The notes beneath the pieces are model-generated. The model was not told the DNA's origin, did no database searches, and was given only the letters and a program-made list of their open reading frames with translations. Positions 55,301 to 64,000 of a stretch of 64,000 nucleotides of DNA are shown piece by piece (position 1 is the stretch's first letter; every line of letters starts with the position of its first letter). Made by a program: the position numbers and the translations under genes. Source of the stretch: Sphingobacterium thalpophilum (GTDB lineage: Bacteria; Bacteroidota; Bacteroidia; Sphingobacteriales; Sphingobacteriaceae); NCBI RefSeq assembly GCF_901482695.1, contig NZ_LR590484.1, positions 3,162,001 to 3,226,000 on the forward strand, read 5' to 3'.

Positions 55301-58021
55301 ATGAACTTATATACACACTTAAAAACAATATGCTTAATAGGGATTTTAGCTTTGACCAGCTGGTCAAAAGCTCAAGACGTCATCGATTTATCAGGCACCT
55401 GGGGCTTTCAGACCGATGTGATGGATTTTCGGCGGGGCTCGCTTTCTCCACGCTATAACCACGTTTTACAAGAAGCGATCAAACTTCCGGGGATCACCGA
55501 TGACTACCAGATCGGGTATAAAAATCCGTACCGATATATTGACCGTTTAACTAGAAAATATGAATACATGGGGCCGGCTTGGTACCAGCGCGATATCGAG
55601 ATACCCGCCGCATGGAAGGGCAAAAAGATAAGAATGTATTTTGAGCGCACGCACTGGTTAAGTTCGATTTATGTCGATACCAAACAAGTAAGCAGTATTG
55701 ATTATGTGAGCGTGCCGCACGACCACGACCTTAGCCCTTTTGTAAAACCCGGAAACAGGCATCGTATTACGGTCTGTATCGACAATAGGTTTCAGTACAA
55801 TACCCACAAGTGGGATCATGCCCATACCGAATTTACACAGATCAACTGGAACGGTATTTTGGGCGATATGAAGCTGATGGCCATAGACCCCGTCTATCTG
55901 GAAGACCTCCAGGTATATCCCAACATCGGGGATCACTCGATACGAGTGAGATTACAGATAAATAACGATATCAAAAAACAGGTGAAAGGTGAGGCTTCTT
56001 TCACTATTGCCGGAACCAACTATAGTCTCCAAGACCAAGTTGCCGTGTCCAGTACCGATTCAGTCACCTTCGTGGAGGCCAATATCCAGCTGGGCAAAAA
56101 TATCAAATTGTGGGATGAGTTTAACCCGAACCTTTACCGGATTACCTGCCAGCTGAGCACATCCGACGGCAACAAGACCTATCAGCACGAAAAGACGGTC
56201 ACATTCGGTATGCGTGAGGTAAAACAAGGGAAAAATCACGTATTGCTCAATAACCGTCCTATCCATCTAAGGGGCAATGTCGAAAATGCGGTGTTCCCAA
56301 AAACCGGACATGCTCCGTTGGACGATGCCTCATGGGAGCGTATTATGCTACTGATGAAAGAGTACGGGATGAATCATCTACGCTTCCATTCCTGGTGTCC
56401 GCCGGCCGCAGCTTTTCGCATGGCCGATAAACATGGAATTTATTTCGAGGTAGAGATGCCTATGTGGGGCAAAGATGCAGAACCTGACGAAGCACGGTAC
56501 AACTTCTTCCGTAGAGAGATGAAAGCCATCTTAAAAGAGTACGGCAATCATCCCTCCTTTGTTTTGTATTGCAATGGCAATGAAATCACCGGAAACTTCG
56601 ACTTTATCGAAGAGCTGACTGCCGCGGGCAGAAAAGCAGACCCACGCCATTTATATAGCGGCTCTACGGCCAGAACGCGGGTAAAATCAGACCAGTATTA
56701 CGTATCACAGCAGACCAACAAAGGACCGGTAAAAGTATACGAAGGTCTGCCCAATACCGACTGGGATAAGAATATAGAATCTGACGTAGATGTGCCTGTA
56801 CTTTCGCACGAATCGGGGCAGAGATGTATTTATCCCAATTTTGATGAAATTAAAAAGTATGAAAACAGTCCCGTCGAAGCGCGCAATTTTGAAGTGTTCA
56901 GGGAGCTGCTCCAAAAAAATGGCATGCTTGACCAAGCGAAGGATTTTTACAGGGCATCGGGCGCATTGACGGTACTCGAGTACAAGGCTGTGATCGAAAC
57001 GCTGCTACGTTCTGGCAAGTCGGCAGGCTTCCAGCTTTTGTCGTTGAACGATTTTCCGGGGCAGGGTTATGCACCTGTGGGTATCTTTGATCCTTTTTGG
57101 GATTCCAAAGGCCTCGTTACTGCTCAAAAATTCAGGGAGTTCTGTGCCCCAACGGTTGCTCTGCTGCGTTATGCCAAAAGCAGCTATTTCGATACCGAAA
57201 CTTTTAAGGCCAAAGCCGAGGTGTATAACTTTAGCAATTCCGCTCTTAAAAATGCCAAAATTAAATGGTGGTTGACTGATACCAGCGGCAAAGTGCTGAA
57301 AAAAGGAAACCTGAAAAGGCAGACCATTGCCAATGATCAGGTATCGCCAGCCGGCGACTTTGAGATACCCTTGAAAAATATAAGCAGCCAAAAGGTTACC
57401 GTACATCTCGCCATCAATGATAGCATTAGAAACAGCTGGGACATCTGGGTATATCCGGCCCATCAGAATTTGATGCGGTCCAACGATCAGGTACTATACA
57501 GCAGTGTTTATGATGAGGCGGTGAGAAAACAGCTCGCTCAGGGAAAGACAGTCGTGCTTTATCCATCGCCGGATCACGTAAAGGGCCGGAAGTCCATGTT
57601 TCACAATCATTTCTGGAACCCCATCATGTTTGCCTGGGCACCGATGACCATCGGCAACCTGATTCATCACGAGCAGGGCATGTTCAAGGATTTCAGCACT
57701 TCATACCATACCGATTGGCAATGGTGGGATATCCTTAATTATGCAAAAGTGATCGAAATGCAAAATACGCCGCAGAAGCTGCGTCCATTTATACAGGTAA
57801 TCGATAGTTATGATAGCAACCAAAAGTTAGGTATTGGCTTCGAAGCCAGAGTAAACGGTGGAAAATTATTGGTGCTGGCATTAGATACCAAGACGGACAT
57901 CGATAAGCGACCGGCAACACAACAATTGTTGTACAGTATTGACAATTATGTGAACAGTGATAAGTTTTCGCCACAGGTGCCGCTGGACGAAACTTTTATC
58001 CAGTCATTTTTAACAAATTAA
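55301..58021 (+). CDS. Large GH2-family enzyme with extra C-terminal domains, secreted
   Basis: A 906-residue exported protein (signal MNLYTHLKTICLIGILALTSWSKAQ in two parts). A GH2 sugar-binding domain (~25-200, VIDLSGTWGFQTD), an Ig-like domain and a barrel with RPIHLRGNVENAVFPKTG and YGMNHLRFHSWCPP. The acid/base candidate is Glu428 (LYCNGNEIT) and the nucleophile Glu504 (LSHESGQ). After the barrel come an Ig-like stretch (~640-710) and a ~190-residue module (VVLYPSPDHVKG ... WQWWDILNYAKVI ... LLVLALDTKTD) not present in simple GH2 enzymes. Specificity unknown; probably a beta-galactosidase- or beta-arabinosidase-like activity. Confidence 0.85.
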   Translation: MNLYTHLKTICLIGILALTSWSKAQDVIDLSGTWGFQTDVMDFRRGSLSPRYNHVLQEAIKLPGITDDYQIGYKNPYRYIDRLTRKYEYMGPAWYQRDIEIPAAWKGKKIRMYFERTHWLSSIYVDTKQVSSIDYVSVPHDHDLSPFVKPGNRHRITVCIDNRFQYNTHKWDHAHTEFTQINWNGILGDMKLMAIDPVYLEDLQVYPNIGDHSIRVRLQINNDIKKQVKGEASFTIAGTNYSLQDQVAVSSTDSVTFVEANIQLGKNIKLWDEFNPNLYRITCQLSTSDGNKTYQHEKTVTFGMREVKQGKNHVLLNNRPIHLRGNVENAVFPKTGHAPLDDASWERIMLLMKEYGMNHLRFHSWCPPAAAFRMADKHGIYFEVEMPMWGKDAEPDEARYNFFRREMKAILKEYGNHPSFVLYCNGNEITGNFDFIEELTAAGRKADPRHLYSGSTARTRVKSDQYYVSQQTNKGPVKVYEGLPNTDWDKNIESDVDVPVLSHESGQRCIYPNFDEIKKYENSPVEARNFEVFRELLQKNGMLDQAKDFYRASGALTVLEYKAVIETLLRSGKSAGFQLLSLNDFPGQGYAPVGIFDPFWDSKGLVTAQKFREFCAPTVALLRYAKSSYFDTETFKAKAEVYNFSNSALKNAKIKWWLTDTSGKVLKKGNLKRQTIANDQVSPAGDFEIPLKNISSQKVTVHLAINDSIRNSWDIWVYPAHQNLMRSNDQVLYSSVYDEAVRKQLAQGKTVVLYPSPDHVKGRKSMFHNHFWNPIMFAWAPMTIGNLIHHEQGMFKDFSTSYHTDWQWWDILNYAKVIEMQNTPQKLRPFIQVIDSYDSNQKLGIGFEARVNGGKLLVLALDTKTDIDKRPATQQLLYSIDNYVNSDKFSPQVPLDETFIQSFLTN

Positions 58022-58035
58022 GAAAGATATAAGAG

Positions 58036-58800
58036 ATGCAGAGAATAATCATATTGGGTCTGCTGTTTCTGAGCCAGACATTAACTGCGCAGGAAGTGAT
58101 CTTACAAGAGAAAGCACAGCTCTCACAGGTGTATAAAAAGGCTATTGAGGCCGAAAATGTATTATCCATGAACGACCTAAACGTGGAATCTGGCTATGTG
58201 CTTTATCAGGCCGGGATAGAAATCAGTACGGGGGAGGAAGAACTGGAATTGGAAAACGTACGCGATTATGCAACAGTATACATGGATGGCAAGCTGCTGG
58301 GCACCATCACGGATACCAAAAAAAAGCTGAAGATACAAGCACTGCCGGGCACACACCAGCTTCAGTTGTATGTAGAGAACATTGGAAGGATCACCTATGG
58401 CCCCGAAATTACGGATAATGCCAAAGGTTTGTTTGGCGCGGTTACGTTAGCTGGAAACGAGGTCAGGAATTGGAAAATGATACCGCTAAATGTGCGTGAC
58501 TACCCAATACAGAATCTGGTTTTTGAACAACGGACAGCGGATGATACCCCCGGTTTTTACCGGGGGCAATTTGAGGTCAACCAACCCGACAATATCTATC
58601 TGGATATGACTGGGTGGGGAATGGGAGAGGTGTGGTTAAATCACCGCTATTTAGGTTCGTACTGGGAAGAAGAAAAACAGAAGTCGATATCGATTTCTTC
58701 GGAAGATCTGGTCCGGGGCAAAAACGAAGTCGTTATCTTCGAATTAAAAAACAATCAGCAAAAAACCATAAGTCTATCCACAGCGCCTGTCTTTAAATAG
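58036..58800 (+). CDS. Stand-alone GH35-type jelly-roll protein lacking the catalytic barrel
   Basis: A 254-residue exported protein (signal MQRIIILGLLFLSQTLTAQ). It matches only the C-terminal half of GH35 beta-galactosidases. LSMNDLNVESGYVLYQAGI, RDYATVYMDGKLLGTI, LQLYVENIGRITYGP, KGLFGAVTLAGNEVRNWKM, and then YLDMTGWGMGEVWLNHRYLGSYW and GKNEVVIFEL are all hallmark blocks of the two GH35 beta domains. The ~330-residue TIM barrel that holds both catalytic glutamates is absent, yet a proper signal peptide is present and the frame is intact. It starts 14 bases after the GH2 stop. Likely a non-catalytic binding or accessory protein. Confidence 0.85.
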   Translation: MQRIIILGLLFLSQTLTAQEVILQEKAQLSQVYKKAIEAENVLSMNDLNVESGYVLYQAGIEISTGEEELELENVRDYATVYMDGKLLGTITDTKKKLKIQALPGTHQLQLYVENIGRITYGPEITDNAKGLFGAVTLAGNEVRNWKMIPLNVRDYPIQNLVFEQRTADDTPGFYRGQFEVNQPDNIYLDMTGWGMGEVWLNHRYLGSYWEEEKQKSISISSEDLVRGKNEVVIFELKNNQQKTISLSTAPVFK

Positions 58801-59030
58801 CCTGAGAGCGTTAGGATATCTGGAAAAAATAGCCGCGGCAGTTTATTTTTAAGGTTATTCATAGTATTTTCAGGCAATGAAAAAGACCAGCCGTTTGCAT
58901 GTTGACTTCAGACCGCAGGTCGGGAAACAGAGCTCAGCTGTATCAATTTCTTTGATTCTCCCTTCGGTAGAATGGATGAGCAGAGAAATCGACGGCTGTT
59001 ATTTAAATAGTTTTTAAAAGCATCGGTTAA

Positions 59031-62000
59031 ATGAAAAAATTCGGTCTGCTAATTTGTGTCATCGCTTTTTTCTGGCAATATGTTCTCGCTATCGACGTTT
59101 CGAGGTACAGATTTCACCTGATGCCCGAAACTTCCTATTACGGAGGTATCCAGAGCATCGCAAAAGACAGTCTGGGACGGATCTGGTACACTGGTCCGGA
59201 CGCGCTCTTCATGTATGACGGCAATAGCTTTTACCAGTTAAATGATATCATCTCTGCTATCAAGCCAAAGCATAAATGGGGGTATGGTTCGTTGATCAGA
59301 GACAGGAAGGGAAATTTGTTTTTAGCTTCGGGCTATGGCTTATTAAAGTTCGATTACGAACGCTTTTCTTTTGATGTCGCCGTACCGGGCAAGATCCGCT
59401 CATTCTGTTTAAATAGCGACGGCAAACTTTATATGCTGTCAGATGACAGGGTACTGAGCTATGATCCATTAAATGGTCATTCTGAAAGTTTTTCGTTGCC
59501 AGAGAACAAATCTTTCCATACCATATTGAGTGCAAAAGGTCATGTTTTTTTAACGCAGGGAGCTATTGTGCACCGTGTAGAGATGACCAGGAAACGTGTA
59601 GAACATTTCGCGGACTTTGGTAGCGCGGCCAATCAGGTAAACGATATCGTGGAGTACCGTGGATTGCTTTACTTTTTAACGCAGCGGGGTGGTATTCATG
59701 TGACCGATTTGACAGGAACGTTAAAACAGAAAATCCCGGTGATCGTCGCACAAAATCAGTCCGTTTTGTCCAAAAAGCTATACTTGGACCCAACAGGGGT
59801 CATATGGGTGGCTACGCAGGCCGGCCTTTTCCTTTATAGCCCCGATCAGGGAAGCAGCAGCTCTTTACAGATGAATCTGAATGATGCTTTTTCATTGCCC
59901 AACAACTCCATCTGGACGATTTATGCGGACCCCGACCAAGGGGCATGGATAGGTACCTACGGTGGTAAAATCGCCTACTGCTCACTTTACGACGCAAGGG
60001 TGCGCTATTTTAATCCGAGTCCCGGCGGGCTTAATCATCCCATTGTAAGTAGTTTTCAGGAAGATCATTTAGGAAATATATGGATTGGTACAGAAGGCGG
60101 TAACCTCAATTACTGGAATAGAAAAAACGACCAATTTAGCCGCCCTTTAAGATCACAGAGCAGCTCGTCAAATGCAAACATGATCAAACGCCTTAAGTTT
60201 GACGCAAAAGGCAGGCGCTTGTTCATTTCAGCTTATAATGGTGGAATCGGTACCTATGACCTGGACAATAATAGGTTTGGCAGCTTCAACTTCCTTTCGC
60301 CCGAAAGCCAGCAACCGTTGACTGTTTACGATTTCGTAAACGACAGCAGAGGTACATGGTGGATGACAGATCCTGATAAACCGTTTATATACCGAAAGCA
60401 ACCGCAAGGCAGCATAGAAATGGTAAACGTGATCGGCGCGAATGGTAAAAAATTAAACCTGGAGGTGGAAGCACTTTATCTTAATGAACAGGAGCAGCTT
60501 TGTCTGATCAGCCATCAGGGCTTTTTTATGGTGGATACCCGCAGCTTAAAAGTGTTAAAGCGCTATATGGTCAAAGACACTGCGTATTCTGCCAACTATC
60601 TGTGCAGCTATGTCGTTACCTCTGGCGGCGACGTTTGGCTCGGTACCCTGGGAAAAGGTGTCAATGTGCTCAAAAAGGACGGAACCTACACCAACTACAG
60701 TGCTGCCAACGGGTTTCCGGCGAAGATGGTATTTGGCATACTGGAGGATAACAGCACCAAAAACGTCTGGTTGAGTACCAGCGAAGGTCTTTTTTATTTC
60801 GATCGGAAACAAAATAAATTTGAAAAAGCCAGATTTTATCAGGAAAATAATATCGGCTCATTTTATATTCATTCAGCTTACAAAACATCCAAGGGCGAAA
60901 TGCTGTTTGGTGGCACCAACGGTTTTCTGCTTTTTGACCCGGCCTACCTGAATAAAAACCTGCAGCGTCCCAAAGTGTTTTTTACGGCATTTTTAGTGAA
61001 CAACAAGCTGGTGACCCCGCGCGACCAACCATCCGTTTTGCCAAAAGATATCGGCAGTCTATCCAACCAGAAGGAGCAGATACGGCTATCGAGCAGTCAG
61101 TCCAATGTAGAAATCAGGTTTTCGGCCAATAGCTATCTGTCGGCAGATAAAAACCAATTTGCATACCGCATGCTGGGACTTGGCGACGAATGGCAGATTA
61201 GTCACGCCAATCAAAAATCTGTACAGTTTCTCAATCTTCCGGGCGGTGATTATACATTCGAGATCAAGGCCTCCAACAACGATGGATTGTGGGGCGACCA
61301 GATATCGAGGCTGTATATCCACGTTGATCCTCCATTTTTCCTGTCATGGTGGGCCTATTGTTTCTATGTGGCCCTCGCTCTAGCCCTGCTGTTTTTCATT
61401 ACCCGATATTACACCAATAAAAAAGTATTCAAAGAAAGACTCGCACTGGAGAGTTTAAAGGAACAGAATATGCGTGAACTGAACCAGGCCCGAACGGATT
61501 TCTTTACCAATATCTCGCACGACTTAAAAACACCGTTAACACTGGTGTTGCAGCCGCTCAAACAACTTAAAGAGACCGTAGTCAACAACGATGCTGCGGT
61601 GGGATATATGGATCTGATCGAGAAAAATGTATCCCGGATCCAGCGGATGATCAGCCAGCTGCTGCGTTTTCGAGAAATTGAAAGTCAAAAAATTACGCTC
61701 AATCCACAGGCCGGTGATTTTATCAATTTTGTAAGGGATATCTTTGGTCTTTTTGAACTCTATGCCAATAAAAAAGGTATCGAGACCAACCTTGCCGCAC
61801 ATAAAGACAGTTTATATGTGGCGTTTGATTATGACATCATCGAAAAGATCCTGACCAACCTGTTTTCCAATGCACTCAAATATACGCCAGACAACGGCTA
61901 TGTGGGGGTACGCATCTATTCTGCGACCGAAGAAGAAAAATTGCGGTTTTCATCGCCGGATCTACAGGAGACAGAATACATTTCGGTCGAAGTCTTAAAC

Positions 62001-63098
62001 ACCGGAGACGGCTTTTCCGAAGCACAGATTGCGACATTGTTTACCTCTTTCAACCGCCTGTCGTCACAAAGACCTACTTTTGAAGAAAGTTCCGGGCTCG
62101 GCCTTGCCATTGTAAAAGAACTGGTGGATGTGCTGGGCGGAAAAATATGGATGGTCAACAAAGCCGATAAAATTTCGTTTACCATATCATTGCCCTTGAA
62201 GAAACAAGCCGGATCAGGAGATATGCAGTCAAATGTGTACGATTATACGGTGTCCGAAATTGACGATATCATTATGCAGGATACGGCAGAGCCCGAAAAA
62301 GGCTTTATGAATATCAAAAAGACAGACAATATCCTGCTGATCGAAGATGACCCGCAGTTGCGGGCTTATCTGGAGCAAAGGCTGGCTGAAAAATACAACG
62401 TATATACGGCCAGCGACGGCAAAGAAGGCTTGACCAAAGCCGAGAAAATTTATCCGCAGTTGATTATTACCGACCTGATTATGCCAAATCGCAATGGCCT
62501 GGACGTTTGCCGGAGCTTAAGGCAAAATTTTAAGACCAGCCATATTCCCATCATCATGATATCCGGGACAGGAGACGATAACCAGAATAAAATAAAAGCA
62601 CTGGAATACGGTGCAAACGTCTTTATAGACAAGCCGTTTAATGTCGATTATCTATTGCAGCAAACCGAAACCATCCTGAGAACCCAGCAAGAACTGAAAG
62701 TAAAATACAGCAAGCATTATCAGGTTGATCCTTCAAATGTCACCGTGACCTCCATGGACGAGGAGCTACTGAATAAGGCCATCAAGGTCATCGAGGAAAA
62801 TATTGATAACGCTAATTATTCCGTCGAAGACTTTGTGTCCGATATGAATGTAGGCAGGACCATACTCTACCAAAAGATACATGATATTGTCGGCATGTCC
62901 ATTAAAGAGTTTATTTTGAATATGCGTTTGAAAAGAAGCGCCTATCTATTGGAAAAATCAGATCTGACTGTGGCAGAGGTTGCCTATCAGACAGGCTTCA
63001 ACAATGCAAAATACTTTAGTGTGTGTTTTAAAAAACAGTTTGAAGTGAGTCCGTCTGAGTTTAAGAAAAAAATCGCCAATGGCGGGGACAGGAAATAG
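59031..63098 (+). CDS. Hybrid two-component system regulator (HTCS)
   Basis: A 1355-residue one-protein signalling system in the inner membrane. After the signal segment come two periplasmic seven-bladed propellers (~25-690; repeats such as DSLGRIWYTG, DHLGNIWIGTEGGNLNYW, DNSTKNVWLSTSEGLFYF), a Y_Y_Y domain (~700-765, GGDYTFEIKASNNDGLWG) and a membrane helix (~772-795). Then HisKA with phospho-acceptor His830 (NISHDLKTPLT), HATPase (NLFSNALKYTPDNG, ESSGLGLAIVKELV), a receiver domain with Asp1148 (IITDLIMPN) and an AraC helix-turn-helix (~1255-1350). It senses an oligosaccharide in the periplasm and activates the PUL; matching operators lie at 49383 and 63241. Confidence 0.96.
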   Translation: MKKFGLLICVIAFFWQYVLAIDVSRYRFHLMPETSYYGGIQSIAKDSLGRIWYTGPDALFMYDGNSFYQLNDIISAIKPKHKWGYGSLIRDRKGNLFLASGYGLLKFDYERFSFDVAVPGKIRSFCLNSDGKLYMLSDDRVLSYDPLNGHSESFSLPENKSFHTILSAKGHVFLTQGAIVHRVEMTRKRVEHFADFGSAANQVNDIVEYRGLLYFLTQRGGIHVTDLTGTLKQKIPVIVAQNQSVLSKKLYLDPTGVIWVATQAGLFLYSPDQGSSSSLQMNLNDAFSLPNNSIWTIYADPDQGAWIGTYGGKIAYCSLYDARVRYFNPSPGGLNHPIVSSFQEDHLGNIWIGTEGGNLNYWNRKNDQFSRPLRSQSSSSNANMIKRLKFDAKGRRLFISAYNGGIGTYDLDNNRFGSFNFLSPESQQPLTVYDFVNDSRGTWWMTDPDKPFIYRKQPQGSIEMVNVIGANGKKLNLEVEALYLNEQEQLCLISHQGFFMVDTRSLKVLKRYMVKDTAYSANYLCSYVVTSGGDVWLGTLGKGVNVLKKDGTYTNYSAANGFPAKMVFGILEDNSTKNVWLSTSEGLFYFDRKQNKFEKARFYQENNIGSFYIHSAYKTSKGEMLFGGTNGFLLFDPAYLNKNLQRPKVFFTAFLVNNKLVTPRDQPSVLPKDIGSLSNQKEQIRLSSSQSNVEIRFSANSYLSADKNQFAYRMLGLGDEWQISHANQKSVQFLNLPGGDYTFEIKASNNDGLWGDQISRLYIHVDPPFFLSWWAYCFYVALALALLFFITRYYTNKKVFKERLALESLKEQNMRELNQARTDFFTNISHDLKTPLTLVLQPLKQLKETVVNNDAAVGYMDLIEKNVSRIQRMISQLLRFREIESQKITLNPQAGDFINFVRDIFGLFELYANKKGIETNLAAHKDSLYVAFDYDIIEKILTNLFSNALKYTPDNGYVGVRIYSATEEEKLRFSSPDLQETEYISVEVLNTGDGFSEAQIATLFTSFNRLSSQRPTFEESSGLGLAIVKELVDVLGGKIWMVNKADKISFTISLPLKKQAGSGDMQSNVYDYTVSEIDDIIMQDTAEPEKGFMNIKKTDNILLIEDDPQLRAYLEQRLAEKYNVYTASDGKEGLTKAEKIYPQLIITDLIMPNRNGLDVCRSLRQNFKTSHIPIIMISGTGDDNQNKIKALEYGANVFIDKPFNVDYLLQQTETILRTQQELKVKYSKHYQVDPSNVTVTSMDEELLNKAIKVIEENIDNANYSVEDFVSDMNVGRTILYQKIHDIVGMSIKEFILNMRLKRSAYLLEKSDLTVAEVAYQTGFNNAKYFSVCFKKQFEVSPSEFKKKIANGGDRK

Positions 63099-63564
63099 AA
63101 GAACTGTGTCCTGACTGAAGCTGCCGCTGTGCAATCCCGCATAGCGGCGACCTCTATCCCCGTATAAGCCATCAAAAAAAAGTATAAAAAAATACACTTT
63201 ATCTGCCTTATAGAGCAATAAACACATGTTTTTGCCCTTTGTACAAAATCGAACCATTTTCGTACAAAAACGAACCCCATTGACCGGTGATGACTTTAGT
63301 TTTGTCTTAACCAATTAAAAAAACAAACATGTATATGGGAAATAGTTATGACCGGGTGAATACCTGAAGGAGGGATAACCAAAACTTTACGGACCTGCCC
63401 CTGCCATGGAGCAAGCTTTTACGTTACCGGATATTGTTTAAGAAACGAAGTTAAACCAAAAAAATGCAAGCCTATTGAAGAAAACCATTTTAACCTTATT
63501 GTCTTTACGGGAAGGGAAAGTAAAGAACGACAAAGTGAATTTTGAAACTAACCAATATAAATCA
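63099..63564. other. Regulatory spacer and long leader of the third susC
   Basis: No gene was seen in 466 bases. Left part: hairpin GCCGCTGTGC (63123-63132) / GCATAGCGGC (63139-63148) with one G-U pair, a possible HTCS terminator without a T-run. Middle: operator and promoter. Right: a leader of about 250 bases with mini-frames such as MYMGNSYDRVNT after 63330. Confidence 0.5.
63241..63304 (+). promoter_or_regulatory. HTCS-type double operator and promoter of susC
   Basis: GTACAAAATCGAACC (63241-63255) and GTACAAAAACGAACC (63262-63276) differ at one base and are spaced 21 bp, two DNA turns. TAGTTTTG (63297-63304) matches the -7 consensus. The array repeats that at 49383-49447. Direct repeats upstream of susC are the usual HTCS targets. 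Confidence 0.75.
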
Positions 63565-64000
63565 ATGATAAAAGAATTACATATCAGGCTCAAGAGCTGG
63601 TTAATGATTGTCGCCATATTGTTGGTGGCCACAAATTACGGCTATACACAAGCAAAAGATCAAATTACAGTTAAGGGAAAAGTGACCGACGAAACAGGGA
63701 AAGCATTAGTGGGAGTTTCGGTCACGGTCAAAGGTGTCAAAAATACTGTGCAGACAGATGCAAATGGTCATTATGTCCTTCAGGCACCAGCAGCAGCTAC
63801 CTTGGTGTTTACTTATGTGGGTTTCGATAACCAGGAAGCAAAGGTTGATCCAGCAGGGATAATGAACGTAAAAATGGCCGGAAACAAGGTGCTGGATCAA
63901 GTCGTAGTAATAGGTTACGGGACCGCCAGGAAAAAAGATCTTACAGGAGGCCTGGCCGTCGTCGGAAAAGAACAGCTGAGCATGGTTTCCACGCCCAACC
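63565..64000 (+). CDS. SusC/RagA TonB-dependent transporter (partial, third PUL)
   Basis: The first 145 residues of a TonB-dependent outer-membrane transporter that continues beyond the window. The signal peptide (KSWLMIVAILLVATNYGYTQ) is followed directly by a carboxypeptidase-regulatory-like domain (ITVKGKVTDETGKALVGVSVTVKG), QVVVIGYGTARKKDLTGG and the start of the plug. There is no STN domain, unlike the two SusC proteins of the sigma/FecR loci. This agrees with control by the HTCS next door. A SusD gene is expected just outside the window. Confidence 0.93.
   Translation, partial: MIKELHIRLKSWLMIVAILLVATNYGYTQAKDQITVKGKVTDETGKALVGVSVTVKGVKNTVQTDANGHYVLQAPAAATLVFTYVGFDNQEAKVDPAGIMNVKMAGNKVLDQVVVIGYGTARKKDLTGGLAVVGKEQLSMVSTPN

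Overview
The window comes from a Bacteroidota chromosome, most likely Sphingobacteriaceae (Sphingobacterium/Pedobacter-like). The evidence is three SusC/SusD-type systems, two FecI-like sigma/FecR anti-sigma pairs, a one-protein hybrid two-component regulator (HTCS), many secreted glycoside hydrolases, candidate promoters with the Bacteroidota -7 motif TAnnTTTG, and weak or absent Shine-Dalgarno sites. The genus is inferred from style only. I recognised no tRNA, rRNA, CRISPR array or intact insertion sequence.

Layout. 1-2.2 kb: the end of an unknown membrane protein, then a phage-style control module (an S24-type autocleaving repressor divergent from an unknown gene) with operator-like repeats, bounded by a structured inverted repeat and a 50-bp near-perfect palindrome. 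2.4-15.2 kb: ordinary chromosomal genes. These are a luciferase-like oxidoreductase/flavoprotein/secreted-protein operon, two small proteins, an AraC regulator with a Bcr/CflA-type MFS exporter, an M48 membrane protease, an SDR, a small membrane protein, a lipoprotein and a CPA1 Na+/H+ antiporter.

15.7-35.2 kb: two polysaccharide utilisation loci (PULs) facing each other tail to tail across a shared terminator. The rightward one has sigma, FecR, SusC, SusD, a SusE-like protein and two GH76 alpha-1,6-mannanases. The leftward one has sigma, FecR, SusC, SusD and a secreted metallophosphoesterase. Both SusC proteins carry the N-terminal STN signalling domain that works with FecR and the ECF sigma factor. 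Together they suggest use of fungal or yeast-type (possibly phosphorylated) alpha-mannan; the phosphate part is inference.

35.2-43 kb: accessory region with a small SFPASDPPS-motif protein, two orphan lipoproteins, a broken DUF6624-type gene, a lone GH2 beta-galactosidase, an L,D-transpeptidase and a small conserved hypothetical.

43-64 kb: a third, larger PUL running off the right edge. A leftward arm (TlpA-like, DUF6528-like, alpha/beta hydrolase, GH78 rhamnosidase) diverges from a rightward arm (DUF4832 protein, GH36-like, beta-glucuronidase-like GH2, second GH2, a stand-alone GH35-type jelly-roll protein). These are followed by the HTCS and a new susC. The same two-copy 15-bp operator, spaced 21 bp, lies in the divergent promoter at 49.4 kb and before the susC at 63.2 kb, followed in both cases by a TAnnTTTG motif. 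This ties the enzymes, regulator and transporter into one predicted regulon. The enzyme set points to a rhamnose-, glucuronic acid- and galactose-containing plant glycan or exudate; the exact substrate is open.
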